A stretch of 64,000 nt of DNA, taken from the NCBI GenBank assembly GCA_037127255.1, contig JBANSL010000008.1, positions 37,461,373 through 37,525,372 of the forward strand, written 5' to 3'. Of this stretch, positions 11,091-21,163 are shown piece after piece. Under the pieces are notes generated by a model. The model searched no databases and was not told where the DNA came from. It saw nothing but the letters and a program-made list of their open reading frames with translations. Numbering within the stretch: the first letter of the stretch is position 1; every line of letters begins with the position of its first letter. The translations under genes and the position numbers were made by a program. Source of the DNA: Persicaria tinctoria. Lineage: Eukaryota > Streptophyta > Magnoliopsida > Caryophyllales > Polygonaceae.

Positions 11091-11451
11091 TTAGCTTCCT
11101 TTTCACGCGCCACACTCTCCAATATTGTTTGGGTTGAGAAAAAAAAAATTTCTTTTTTTTTTTTTAATCCGGCCACACGGCGGAATCTCCTCCCTCCATT
11201 CCATTAAGATCAATGGATGAGATTTGTGTACAAGGTACACTCTAAGGGTTGTGAACACCAAAACCACACCCTATATATATATATATATACACATATATTC
11301 ATTATATTTGCAATTGTATATTTTTTTTAATCTTGTATACTTTATAAAGCATACAACTAGAATGTATATATGTACACTGTATTTCACCAAAAAATATATG
11401 TCCACTGTATTTGTAATTTTGTAGCCAGCGTGTATATATATATATATATAT

Positions 11452-11630
11452 ATCAATGGCCTAGATGTGTGTACATGATACACAAAAGACGTGGGGCCCA
11501 CCATTTTTTCAATTAAAAAAAGTGTAAAATTACCTTTTAATCTCACCCACTCATTTCCTTTGATCAAGGGCCTAGATGTGTGTACATGATACACAATAAG
11601 GCATGAGTACACTAGAACCAACCCCTATAT
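11452..11630. mobile_element. E6: short E-family remnant
   Basis: GCCTAGATGTGTGTACATGA occurs twice in direct orientation (about 11459 and 11573), with the family's inner block between (GTGGGGCCCACC, TTTTTCAATTAAAA, CCTTTTAATCTCA). The second copy ends with AATAAGGCATGAGTAC, the same tip as E4. This is an end-only derivative embedded in TA repeats within hAT1. Confidence 0.6.
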
Positions 11631-11688
11631 ATATATATATTTCATATTTCTATACTTTCTATTTGTATACTTGGAATATGTGTATATG

Positions 11689-11954
11689 TTTTTTTTTTTG
11701 ATAAGGAAATAATTCGAGGCCGGACAGGCCCGGACCTCGAGAGGCCGACAAAGTCGGCAGACGGCAAGCCGTCTAAACATACAACAACGAAAATAGAAAA
11801 TATAACATAAAATACATCAAAAAAGCACCCAAAGTAAACCCGGAAAAAACCCAAGACCTAAGAAAACTAGCGGACACAACATCGAGAGAAAGGAAGTCGT
11901 CGCGGAGAAGTGGATAGCGAGCGCATGGGACAGCTCTAGCTGACACGATGTCTC
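11689..11954 (-). mobile_element. L1 3' tail fragment with 12-bp target duplication
   Basis: The poly(T) at 11689-11699 is the poly(A) tail of a minus-strand insertion of about 266 bp. TATGTGTATATG is present on both sides (11677-11688 and 11955-11966), a typical target-primed insertion footprint. The short frame ending in VRPRIISLSKK resembles plant L1 C-termini. It is heavily 5'-truncated and non-coding in effect. Confidence 0.75.
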
Positions 11955-12205
11955 TATGTGTATATGTGTGTATATATATATTGTATTTTATATATATTTG
12001 TGTACTTTAAATTTTTTTTAATGGAAATTCGGTTCAATTATGTTTAAACCGAACCGAACACAAACCGAACTAGCAAATAACCGAACCGAACCTAATACTT
12101 TCGGTTCGGCTTTCGATTTAAAATTTTGAGATTTTCGGTTTCGGTTCGGTTCGGTTCGGCCCGGTTCGGTTAGGTTTTAGACCGATGCACAACCCTAGTT
12201 AAAGG

Positions 12206-12961
12206 CGCAATATTCCTTGACATCTTAATACCGTCTATAATTAGACCTTTAACTCTGGTAGGGAGACAAGAATAGAACAACGAGTATTTGAACTCAAAAA
12301 AATAAGTAAGTAGCGTCCTCCTCATGATGATTACAGATTGCATAGTAGGGTGGAACCGCAATGCCTTTTTTAGCCAAACGAGTTGCAGTTGGAAGTCCAT
12401 CTTGACAGACCTTCCATAGATTTTATTTTTTATTTTTGGCGAGGTATTAATTTTCCAAATCCAAACATTCCCATCATTTAACTGGCCTAAATTTTTTGTA
12501 TTATAATTATATGAACTAGTTGTTGTGAACCATCATTTTCTATCCGACCACCAATACATTATGTCCTGAATTTTATTCTTTGGTAAGGGAATATCAGTTA
12601 TTTGCTTAGCTATATCGGTAGGCAAAACCATCCTTAGTTTATCCAATCTCCATTCGTCATCAAGAATGTATTGATCCATTGTTTCTTCTAGGTTGTTTCT
12701 TCCTAGAACAATGCACTGGTTTTGGATATCATGAACGGGTACCCAGTTATCTTTCCAGAATTTTATAGTTTTACCATCCCCTATTGACCAGGCCATCAAG
12801 AATGTATTCATTTCCTTAGTCTTTCTTAGTCCCATTCCTCTTTTGTCTTTAGGTCTACACACCTTGTCCCAACTGATTAAGGGTTTGAACTGAAGGTCTT
12901 TGTTCCAAAAGAAAGTTCTATTAATTTTATCCAATTTCGAATGTACGGAGACAGGCAACAT
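12206..12961 (-). pseudogene. L1 reverse transcriptase C-terminal region
   Basis: A 142-residue open segment reads LPVSVHSKLDKINRTFFWN, then LISWDKVCRPKDKRGMGLR and WKDNWVP, the conserved stretch between the plant L1 RT and its zinc-binding zf-RVT region. The frame then continues, with breaks, to the hAT1 insertion point, where IKMSRNIAPL is interrupted by the hAT. The downstream RNase H half lies at 6.9-7.6 kb. Confidence 0.85.
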
Positions 12962-13088
12962 GATCGAAACTTTGCATTGAAAACAATGGTTTTGATGCTA
13001 GGTTTGAGTTAATTAGTACCAATCTCCCTTGTTAGGAAAGAGCATCTGCTTTCCACTTTGTCAGCTGGTTCACTGTTTTACCAATAAT

Positions 13089-14124
13089 TTATTCAAAGGT
13101 TGTTTTATTTACTCTGCCATTCATAATAGGACACCCCAAATATTTGTCAAGTTTAGTTTGTTTAGAGATATTTAGACATCCCTCTACAACCGGTATACAC
13201 GACACCGGAATACTAGGAGATCCTTGGAAAGCTGACTTATTAATTGACCTTTTGACCCAAAATTTGGCAGTATTCATCTACAATAGACTTTACTCTTTCA
13301 CAAGTGGACATATTTCCTTTAGAGAAGATGATAATATCGTCTGCAAATGGTAAGAAAAGGATTCTAGCACCTGAATGTCCAAAACGGAATCTAATGCCCG
13401 AGCAATCAATATTGGATTCCCACGTCAACTTCCTGGCAAGAACCTCCGCTCCTAGTTAGCATAAACAAAAATGGAGAGAGAGGATCTCTTTGTCTAATAT
13501 ACCCCTGGTTGGTTTGAATACTTCAGTCGGGCCATTGTTGACCAAAACAGAGAATGACCCGTTGTTACACATTCCATTATTAGATCAATAAACCGCTGAT
13601 TGAAACCAAATTTACTAAGAACTGACTGATCGGTGAAACTCCAATCAACCATGTCATATGCTTTTTCCATATCTAACTTGATAGCAAACCATCCCTCCGA
13701 ACCCTTCCGAGACTTGAAGGAATGGAAAATCTCAAGCTATAAGAATATTATCCTGAATAGCTCTATCTGAAACAAATGCCCCTTGAAAATGGTGAATTAG
13801 CTTACATATGACCTTCTTCAAGCGTTCTGTTAGTATCTTAGAGATTATCTTATATATGGTCCAACATAGACTAATGGGTCTATAGTCCTTAGTTTTTGCT
13901 GGGTTATCACACTTAGGAAGCAGGGTGGTAAAAGTATGATTTACTTGTCGGAGCAATTTCCCCGTATGAAAAAAAGCTTTAATAGCTTTTATAACATCGC
14001 TACCAATGATGTCCCAATAGGTTTTGTAGAATTCAACCGTCATACCATCAGGGCTAGGAGATTTATTAAGACCAAGTGACCAAACTGCTTCATTTATTTG
14101 TCCATTAGATGGTTGGTTGCACAT
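13089..14124 (-). pseudogene. L1 reverse transcriptase core
   Basis: Conserved blocks in order: SPSPDGMTVEFYKTYWDII, then LLPKCDNPAKTKDYRPISLC and QGAFVSDRAIQDNILIA (13.73-14.12 kb). Later, in another frame, comes LFLPFADDIIIFSKG with the catalytic FADD box (about 13.3 kb), then LDKYLGCPI. At least one frameshift separates the blocks and part of the palm (about 13.45-13.73 kb) is degraded. Confidence 0.88.
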
Positions 14125-14140
14125 ATATCTATTCTCATCT

Positions 14141-14930
14141 TCAGAAATAGCTAGACTGAGGGATCAAATCAAGATAACTCCTCAAGAGATTCAAGTTAAC
14201 TGGTTCTTTTGAAAATCTATGCACAAAATCATTTTTTATTTCTGTGCGAATATTATGCTCTCCAGTAATCTGAGTTCCTGAATTGGAAGTGATGTTTCTT
14301 ATAATTTTTCTATTCCTCCTACCCGAGGCTATTCGATGAAAATAGACTGTGTTTGAATCGGCTAACTTTAAATATTTAGATTTAGCTCCGTGACACCAGA
14401 ATTCCCTCTGAAATTGAAGGAGCTTATCCTTTTTAATAATTATCTGTTTTTCTTTGATTTTGTTATTGTTAGAAGAACGATTTGAGCTTTGAAGATTCAC
14501 TAGCTCTTTCTCAACCTGCTGAATTTGACGGAAGATGTTGTCAAATGTTAACTTATTCCATTCTTTAACTTTTCCCTTCAGAATTTTGGTCTTATATATT
14601 AGCATATACATAGCCGAACCGTAACACCTTGTTCTCCATACTTGTTTGACAATATTTTGGAAATCATGCCTCTGAATCCACATATTCTCAAATTTGAAAG
14701 GTGATGGTTTGAAATTATTTTCCGAGTTTAGGTTTATGGATATGGGACAATGATCCAAAGACGTAAATGCCCCACCATTGAATGTTACTAGGCCAGGGAA
14801 TATTTCTATCCCCCCCCCCTTCCCCTTCATCTTTTTTCCTCCCAAGTAAATTGATTGCCTGAAGACGGGATTTCCATAAGGGAACATTGATTCTTGAACG
14901 GATTTAACCTGTCAAATCTAGTATCTCCAT
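14141..14930 (-). pseudogene. L1 endonuclease C-terminal remnant and linker
   Basis: The segment covers the end of an APE-like endonuclease (SGNQFTWEEKR, then DHCPISI) and the coiled linker preceding the RT, including FWCHGAKSKYLKLADSNT and YFHRIASGRRNRK. The frame shifts near 14.85 kb next to a nine-C run. The N-terminal catalytic half is missing, and the adjoining sequence is hAT transposase, so the LINE was 5'-truncated on insertion or later deleted. Confidence 0.8.
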
Positions 14931-14989
14931 TAATTATTCCTCGCATCTTTTCACTTAACTCCTTATCATACTCATGGGGAGAATAAAAT

Positions 14990-17238
14990 AACTCCTTATC
15001 ATTCTTCCAATAAGAATTCTTCCTCCAACTCTGGCTAGTCAAGGGTAAGCTCTGCAATCTCAAGAATCCCAGTATCTTCCATTGATTCATACTCATCTCC
15101 TCCAACATCCCACATTTAGAATGATCATCCTTGTATACCGATGAGTTTCTTGACAAAAGTCGGAGGTTGTTGTGAACAAACACGAGTTCTTCAACACGCA
15201 TTGGAGTCAACCTGTTCCTCTTCATGGAATGTATAAAGGAATATGTACTCCAGTTTCTCTCATAACACAAAGAAGAAGCAGGATGTTCGAGTAGTTTGAA
15301 AGCTAATCCTTGGAGTAACGAGATTGATGCACCAATGTTAACCCACCAAAGCTTAGGATCCTCAGCATCCATCATAGAGATAGTCACTGAATCTGCAAGT
15401 GGCCCAGTTTTAAGAGAAAATTGAGTGTACTCAGCTACCACTTTTCTGTAGACACTAACATCTAGGAAGAGTCTTCGAAAACACTAGGTTCTTTCGGTAG
15501 AAACTTCAGCATCCTTATGCGGTGGCACTCTAGTTGGATCCTCTTGAAGCCATGTTGTGCTATAGAATCTGTAAAGTGTAAAAAAGTTAATATCAAAGTG
15601 CTAGACAATTTGAATATAAATAATTAAATAATAAATACTAAATTACTAATTTACCTTGGGTTCAAAGAGTGAGCTAAACAGTGAAGAGGGGTGTTGCTTT
15701 TTGCCCAACGGCTATTGAGAATTTGATGCACAATATCATAAAAATCAAAATCATCAATCTCAGTTTTGCCCTAATGTTGGTAAATCACCTTCCTCACTTT
15801 CTCAATCATGGAATCCCACATCTCATAAACCAAGTGAAGGCAAGGCTTATCAGTGTCACAAACTCTTATCATATCATAGATTGGAGATGTAAACTCAACA
15901 ATGTAAGTCAGTTTCCCCCACCAATCGTCATCTACAATGGTGTCTCTCACAAACTTTTCTTTCCAGGATCATCGTCTTTGTATGAAGACCACTTATCACT
16001 CATAACCATGGACTCTAAAGCACTCCTAATCAATTTAATCTCTTCAACATAATCACTACAGAAGCAAAGTGAGTATCAGCTACGGAAAGCAACTTAAGTG
16101 GAGTGAACTTGGTGAACATGGACAATCTCATGTTGTGGTTCATGATGAATTTCTTTATCTGCATAACACTATTATAAACTTCAGTGATCCAATGGCACTC
16201 AACATATGTCTCCTGATAGCTCTCCACATTTTTCGCATCAAAAATATTCTTTAATGCAAGATTAAGGGCGTGAACAACACAAGGTGTCCAATAGATATGA
16301 GGATACATGCCTTCAATGCTTTCTCCAACTGCTTTATAGTTAGCTGCATTGTCCGTCACAACTTGAACCACCTTTTCATGGCCAACCTCATCTATCACCT
16401 CTTTCAACAAGTTCGAAATGAAAACCTTATCCTTCACTTCCCCAACACAATTCACAACTTTAATGAACATAGGACCACCTTCAGAAACAACCATGAAGTT
16501 GATCAGCGGTCTTCTTTGTGGATCGCTCCATCCATCCGACACAATAGTTACCCCTTTATCTGGCCAAGTGCTCTTAATCGGTTCCAACAAGAACTCGACA
16601 TGCTTTTTCTCTTGTTGTAGCAATGAAGTTCTCAAACGATTATAACCCGGAGGCATATAACCGGCTAGCTTATGATTAGCAACAAAGGCATAAGAGCTCA
16701 AATAATAAGGGTTTCTTGCAAGATTGAAAGATAAACCACCCGTATAAAACATTCTAGCAATCTCACAATCAAGTTGATCAATGTGTTGCATATCAAAAGC
16801 TTCTGAAATGCTTTTATATGTCTTTCTTTTCTTCAATGTAGCAGAAGGACAAGGAAACGCACTAGTACGACCACCAATACCACCGAGTGATCGTATATTC
16901 GACATTGTAGCTCCAGAACAAGGAAGAGAAACATTTTTAGAGGCTGACATATTTGATCTAGCTGTACTCTCCTCTTCTAATTTCAGCATTTCAGGAATTT
17001 GGGCAGTAGTTACCTTCCCACAAATCTTTATCCCTTTCTCCTTCAATCTCAACAAATGACCCCTTACTCTTGTGTAGGTTCCTTGTCGCTCTTCATTATA
17101 GAATTTACATCTCCATCGGTAATTACCACCTCCTTTATTTGATTTTTCAACTTTCACAGCATATCTCCACAAAGGATGCTTATTATCTTCTTCATTTAGA
17201 ATACTATCAGCCTCAGGTTGGGAGTTTGAGGAAGCCAT
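14990..17238 (-). pseudogene. hAT transposase (BED finger, DUF659, hATC), broken
   Basis: This is the cut-and-paste transposase of a hAT element. The first exon starts at 17238 and encodes a BED-type finger (WRCKFYNEERQG, with Tyr where the second Cys is expected, then RVRGHLLRLKEKGIKIC). A DUF659/RNase H-like core follows, with VSDGWSDPQRRPLINFMVV, VVTDNAANY and PCVVHALNLALKNI. A frameshift near 16030 and a stop (about 15780) break the chain. A probable 86-bp intron (15569-15654, GT...AG) precedes an exon with the dimerisation domain (LLEHPASSLCYERNWSTYS, FVHNNLRLL). Another frameshift hits the acidic tail. The gene joins L1 sequence directly at about 14935. Confidence 0.88.
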
Positions 17239-17640
17239 AGAAACAAAGAATCATATAGCAATCTGATTTCAGAATAAAAAACCATAAATAAGTCTTCAAA
17301 ATTCTAAAGAAAAAAACATTGTAAAGATAAAGACAGTTTGATAATCTAAGATAGAAGAAAAAAACATTGTAAAGATGAACAACTTACCTGGAGTCTCTGA
17401 AAGGGTTGCGAGATGAGCAGTGAGCATAAAATGGAGAAAGGAGGGGACTATGACTCTGTCTCTGAATACTTATTTGTCAAGAAGTCGGTCAAACATCCTC
17501 CCATCCTTAACATCTTATTTTTGATCACGTGAGATTCACATGTCATCTTCTTCCCCTTAGGGTTTTGAAAAAAATCAGTCCGGCCGCCAGAAACACTTCG
17601 ACCCCGTCTTCCCCGTCTCGGAAACGTTTTAGCCCCGTCC
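17239..17640 (-). other. Leader region upstream of the hAT transposase
   Basis: AT-rich sequence without open frames. A near-duplicated GAAAAAAACATTGTAAAGAT word occurs twice (about 17309 and 17358). TTACCTGG at about 17386 could be a 5' intron donor on the minus strand. It probably holds the transposase promoter and 5' leader, but no element terminus was identified. Confidence 0.3.
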
Positions 17641-17790
17641 TCAAGCAGCCTCGTGTCCGTTTCTTCCCAGTCTCTGGTGTGTCCGACACGTTGACCGTGT
17701 CCGACACAGATCAGCTGTGTCGCCGGTGTGTCGCGCCGTGTCGCCGTGTCGTCCTGTGTCAGACACATAAAACGATTGGCCCTGGCGTGT
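17640..17790. repeat. GTGTC / GTGTCCGACAC cluster
   Basis: About ten GTGTC words occur, several within the imperfect palindrome GTGTCCGACAC (about 17677-17765). Dense short words of this type are seen in the subterminal regions of hAT and CACTA elements, where transposase binds. The position, 5' of a hAT transposase, makes a subterminal array plausible. CCAGGGCCAATCG on the minus strand (about 17773-17785) could be a terminus, but no duplication was found. Confidence 0.45.
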
Positions 17791-17819
17791 CCGTGCAACA
17801 TAGGTTGCAGCTAGTCAAG

Positions 17820-18275
17820 CAAATTCCCATCCAAGGTTAGAGAGGTACACTTGCTGAGTTGCTTCATTGGTCTGCGTGGTCGGAGGCTGAGGACAACCGA
17901 GGGAGTTCGCATTCAAGGTTAGAGAGGTACCGACCCAATTGGGGATTTCTCCATCAAGCAAAAATTGATGAACTGCAACGGAGGACAACCGAGGGAGTTC
18001 GCGACTTTAGAGCTCTCGATCGGAGGTCTGAGTGTCGTCGGAGGCTCGCGATGGCTCGTCGAACCTGCGTGGCACATGGGTGAGGAGGGTGGTGAAGTCC
18101 GAGGGTAGTTTGGATCGAAAATGCAGGAGAACGACTCACCGAAAGTTTGGTTCGCGATCGAATCGGGCGGTAGGGAGAGAGCAAGAGGCGGCGGGGGAGT
18201 GGAAGAGGTCCGCATCTTGATGCAAACCTTTTCTTTTTTCTTTTTTTTTGTTTATTTTTTTTAAAAAAATCTAAA
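17820..18275. repeat. GC-rich gene-like segment with interleaved direct repeats
   Basis: AAGGTTAGAGAGGTAC occurs at about 17833 and 17916, and GAGGACAACCGAGGGAGTTC at about 17891 and 17980, so two different words each repeat at roughly 85-90 bp. Both strands are open over short stretches and no protein is recognised. It resembles the GC-rich cores of the E-elements. Confidence 0.45.
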
Positions 18276-18385
18276 GTATTCCGCAACCAGTGCGGACTTA
18301 ACTCCGCAATTAATGTAGTAAACACTATTTAGCACAACGTCAAAAGTATTTCGCAACAGGTGTGGACTTAACTCCGTAACTATTA
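18276..18385. repeat. Two-copy repeat, AAAGTATTCCGCAAC...GACTTAACTCCG
   Basis: AAAGTATTCCGCAACCAGTG followed by CGGACTTAACTCCGCAA is repeated 66-67 bp downstream with a few changes. The function is unknown. It could be part of a transposon subterminal region. Confidence 0.6.
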
Positions 18386-18717
18386 GCGTTCCAGTAAGTA
18401 AATATTAAGCCGTGTCTTGTTTATCAATAAAAAAAAGCACATACTTGGAAAAAAAAAACAATCCCCATTCGAGCAACTCATTCCTCTTCCAAATCCCGAC
18501 TCAGCTCCCTGTCCTCACAGTCCCGACTCGCGATCGCCGATCGCGGACGAATCCTCCCTGTTCACCCCCAACCCCTTCCTCCTCCAATCTCGCCGGCTTT
18601 CGAACTCAAGGGTGACTCCGGTGGGGATGTAGTCTCTCCAGCGAAATCCCTTTTTCGCTCTCGTTCTCATCTCTCAGCTCTTTCCTCAATAGCAGCGAAA
18701 TCCCTTTCAATCTCGTC

Positions 18718-18813
18718 GTCGTGTCTCCGGTGCGTAGCCTCTGGTTTCTGTCGTGTATCCGGTGCGTGGCCTTTGGTTTCCGTCGTGTATCCGGTGCGTG
18801 GCCTTTGGTTTCT
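18718..18813. repeat. 32-bp tandem repeat, three copies
   Basis: Copies at 18718-18749, 18750-18781 and 18782-18813 share GTCGTGT then TCCGGTGCGT then GCCT then TGGTTTC, with three variable positions. The last two copies are almost identical. It lies in a GC-rich, CT-rich leader-like block. Confidence 0.85.
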
Positions 18814-18939
18814 GGTGAAATCCATTTCATTCTCGTGTTAATATATCATTAGGGTTGTATTGTGCATTAATTTTATATGATACAAATAATACATTGGTGG
18901 AATGCTGATCTCGATCTTTTTTGGGGGGTAAGGGGGTAA

Positions 18940-19021
18940 ATTGGGAGGACTGGTATCTTCTTTTGTTCCACCTTCATTAAATTGGGAGCACTGATATCTT
19001 CTTTTGTTCCACCTTCATTAA
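18940..19021. repeat. 41-bp tandem duplication
   Basis: ATTGGGAG, ACTG, then TATCTTCTTTTGTTCCACC and TTCATTAA appear back to back at 18940-18980 and 18981-19021 with two mismatches. No gene is recognised around it. Confidence 0.85.
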
Positions 19022-19583
19022 GGTAGTTTTTATTTCATCGGTAACCTAGTGTTAACTGTTAGCACTTGCTGCTCTTTTTATTTTTATTTTTTAATAATCA
19101 TTCAGTTGCTTACTTGTTTCCTCACCTACTAGCAAGAAAGGGAGTGATCCTGTCTTCATTTGGGGGAAAACGTAGGTGATGATGGTTCTGCAGTGTTTTT
19201 TTTTTGCATATTTTGAATATTCATTTCATGTGATGTTAACCTTATTTTTCAACCCCATAAGTTCCCAGTTTGTTTTGTTTGTTTGACAATGTAGAACACA
19301 TCAGCTGAGTTTCTCGTCTAATGTTTGAACCTAAAAGTGAATATTTGTATGGAATCATGGAATGGATATTTTTATTTTTGTTTCAAGCACTTGACAGCTG
19401 CTTTGGAGGATCCATTTGACGCAGCACTTGCTGAAGAATTACATGAGGAAAAATACTTTCTATAAGGTTTTAAACCATGAAATTTGTCTTCCATCTAATA
19501 GATCTAATTATATATCCTCTTTCTTGTGAAGAAGCAGAACAAAGCCTTCTTATTGATAATTCTTTGTGGCTGACTTGAACAAG
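19022..19583 (+). other. Gene-like non-coding DNA with possible exon scraps
   Basis: About 560 bases with intron-like composition. One short open piece (about 19389-19464, reading ALEDPFDAALAEELHEE) follows a CAAG and may be an exon scrap, but it is unrecognised. It could belong to the same captured gene as the SEC23-like exon downstream. Confidence 0.25.
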
Positions 19584-19673
19584 CTATTCTTGTGCGGATT
19601 AATGCAAGGTTTTGATCAGGATGCTGTAGCTGTTGTGATGGCAAGATTGTGTTCTTACAAGATGGAAATGGAG
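19584..19673 (+). pseudogene. SEC23-like exon fragment
   Basis: Thirty codons include FDQDAVAVVMARLCSYKME, close to the conserved FDQEAAAVxMARL segment in the helical region of SEC23, the COPII coat subunit that activates SAR1 GTPase at ER exit sites. The exon ends GAG|GTAATT, a plausible preserved splice donor, so the piece came from genomic DNA and not from cDNA. Upstream codons contain stops and the rest of the roughly 750-800 residue protein is absent. It lies just outside the left end of E2 and may be captured DNA. Confidence 0.55.
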
Positions 19674-20319
19674 GTAATTATTTGTTTTATCCTTTTGTTT
19701 TGAGCTTTCACGGGCACTTCACTCCAATTCTTCATATATATGCAAAATGGAAGGCCAAGATTAGGGCCTTTTCCTTTTGATCGAAAGAAAATGGAAGGCA
19801 AGATTAAATGAGATTTTTGTTTTTTTCTTTAATTATAACGGGACCCGGTTTGTTGGAGCGTGTGTTTCCACCCAACCCAATTCTTGCTTTCTTGCTTATT
19901 TTTTTTTTTAAAAAAAATTGGGTTAGCTGTTTTTTTTTTTTAAGTTTTGTGAAAAAATAAATAATTATGAGTGATTTGTTGAAGGATCCACCAGATTTCG
20001 TTTTTTTAAAAATTTTTGGTAATTCAACCGAATAATATTTCACATCCTACCGAATAATGTTATGTTATCTATTACGAAACATCGATTTCTAATTACGTTG
20101 GAGATGGTGTTCCTAAACATCGATTTCTATTACAAAATACACATATTCCGTTGCATAATTCTTCAGAATTCATCGAATAATATTGAACAGTATTCACATA
20201 ATCACATTTCAACGATTAATTTGGATCGACAATCTCATATCCCAATCACACGTTTATTTCGAATTATAAAATATACACATTCCGTTGAATAATTATTCAG
20301 AATTCAACGAATAATATCG

Positions 20320-20324
20320 AAAAT
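20320..20324. other. Target-site duplication AAAAT (left)
   Basis: AAAAT precedes the TGTTGT end of the left LTR copy and recurs at 26942-26946 right after the ACAACA end of the right LTR. The 5-bp duplication proves a single retroelement insertion spanning 20325-26941. Confidence 0.92.
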
Positions 20325-20893
20325 TGTTGTTGCAGGAGGATGGTCAAGTATGAAATAAATATGAAATAAAGTTCAGACTAACTTCCCTGTCTCAGCAAAT
20401 AAATACAAGACTTCCTCCCGTTGTAGTAAGAGAAAAGTCAGGATCGAATCCATGAGGAAGCACGTTAGCAGTTCTTAGGTAGCTATCAGATTCTCACAAC
20501 AGCAGCAGAACAACACAGAAACACAAGCAGAAGCAGAAAGACACAAACAAATAACCCGGCAAGGGCAACTAAAATAAAAGCAAGAACAAATAAAGACAGA
20601 AATAAAAGCAAAGCAAAGGAAAGACGAAAGTAACTCGAGGACACAGAAGCTGGTCGAAGTCGACAAGCTGCCCTCTATCTCGACCAAGGTGGTCGACAAC
20701 AGTAACTCAGAAACTGAAAACAAAGCAACTCGACAAGCAAAACTCAACTCGATCTCGACCACCCTTCCTCGAGATCGACAAGACAGGTAAACACAGAAAC
20801 TGGAATCGACGAAAGACAGAACAAAATCAACTCGACACAGACAAAACCCAACTCGATCTCGACCACCCTTCCTCGAGATCGACGAGAGACTCC
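20325..20893 (-). repeat. Partial 3' LTR
   Basis: Nearly identical to 24645-25215 (few substitutions over about 560 bp), then departs into internal sequence containing CAGTGTCCTCACTGTA. Only the R/U5-side portion remains. Low divergence from the 5' LTR suggests a comparatively recent insertion. Confidence 0.9.
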
Positions 20894-21163
20894 TCACCCC
20901 ATACTTAAACATTACAGTGTCCTCACTGTATATAAAACAATGTAAAGGGTAAAGAAAGAAACTCACAAGACATGTGTGCAGAGCTGCACAATTTCGAATG
21001 GAGCACCTCTTAGTCCGAGTAAGCTTTGGTTCTATCCATTGACCTGAAAAAGTAGAAGACATATACCCATAATAGCAAAAACAAAAACAAAGTCTCAAAT
21101 GTCCTAAAAAGTCTATGTACATGCTCTAGATTTTATAGTCGCTAGGCCGACTTTCATTAATGC

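Larger units (their letters stand above)
7729..11271. mobile_element. E1: TIR element of the CGAATAAT family
   Basis: The left end (7729-7880) contains GTTCACAAG, TTAGGGTGTACC, GGGCTGAGATTAA and GTGGGTCCCA. The right end (about 11195-11271) carries the reverse complement of its outer part (AAGGTACACTCTAAGGG, GTGAACACC). The core has a GC-rich 99-bp repeat, AT-rich tandem arrays with ATTATTCGG on the left half and CCGAATAAT on the right half, and two related GC-rich blocks. No transposase is present. It lies wholly inside hAT1. Target duplication was not resolved because of TA-rich flanks. Confidence 0.75.
7621..12197. mobile_element. hAT1, non-autonomous hAT element with nested insertions
   Basis: The termini are TAGGGGTGTGCAT at the left and its near-complement ATGCACAACCCTA at the right, flanked by exact 8-bp duplications. 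The subterminal regions (7630-7725 and about 12030-12180) are packed with CGGTTCGG/CCGAACCG words, the kind of motif hAT transposases bind. No transposase gene of its own remains. The interior is occupied by the TIR element E1, an E-family scrap and a 266-bp L1 tail. It resembles hAT2 at both ends, so the two probably belong to one family. Confidence 0.93.
6833..14935 (-). mobile_element. L1-type LINE, 5'-truncated, split by a hAT element
   Basis: On the minus strand the order is endonuclease remnant (14.9-14.1 kb), reverse transcriptase (14.1-13.1), RT thumb/C-terminal region (13.0-12.2), then after a hAT insertion the RNase H domain (7.6-6.9). It ends in a T-rich stretch at 6833-6853 that is the poly(A) tail on the coding strand. 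The order and the RNase H domain fit plant L1 elements. ORF1 and most of the endonuclease are missing. Removing the hAT and one 8-bp repeat rejoins the reading frame across 12198/7612, which shows that the LINE was there first. Confidence 0.9.

Noticed and set aside
15681..17059. Plus-strand frames across the hAT transposase
   Set aside because: They lie antisense to a clearly recognisable minus-strand transposase and show no domain of their own.
20475..21122. 215-codon minus-strand frame rich in Cys/Phe/Leu
   Set aside because: It runs through LTR and non-coding internal sequence; the same LTR segment at 24.8-25.1 kb gives a similar frame. No start context or domain.
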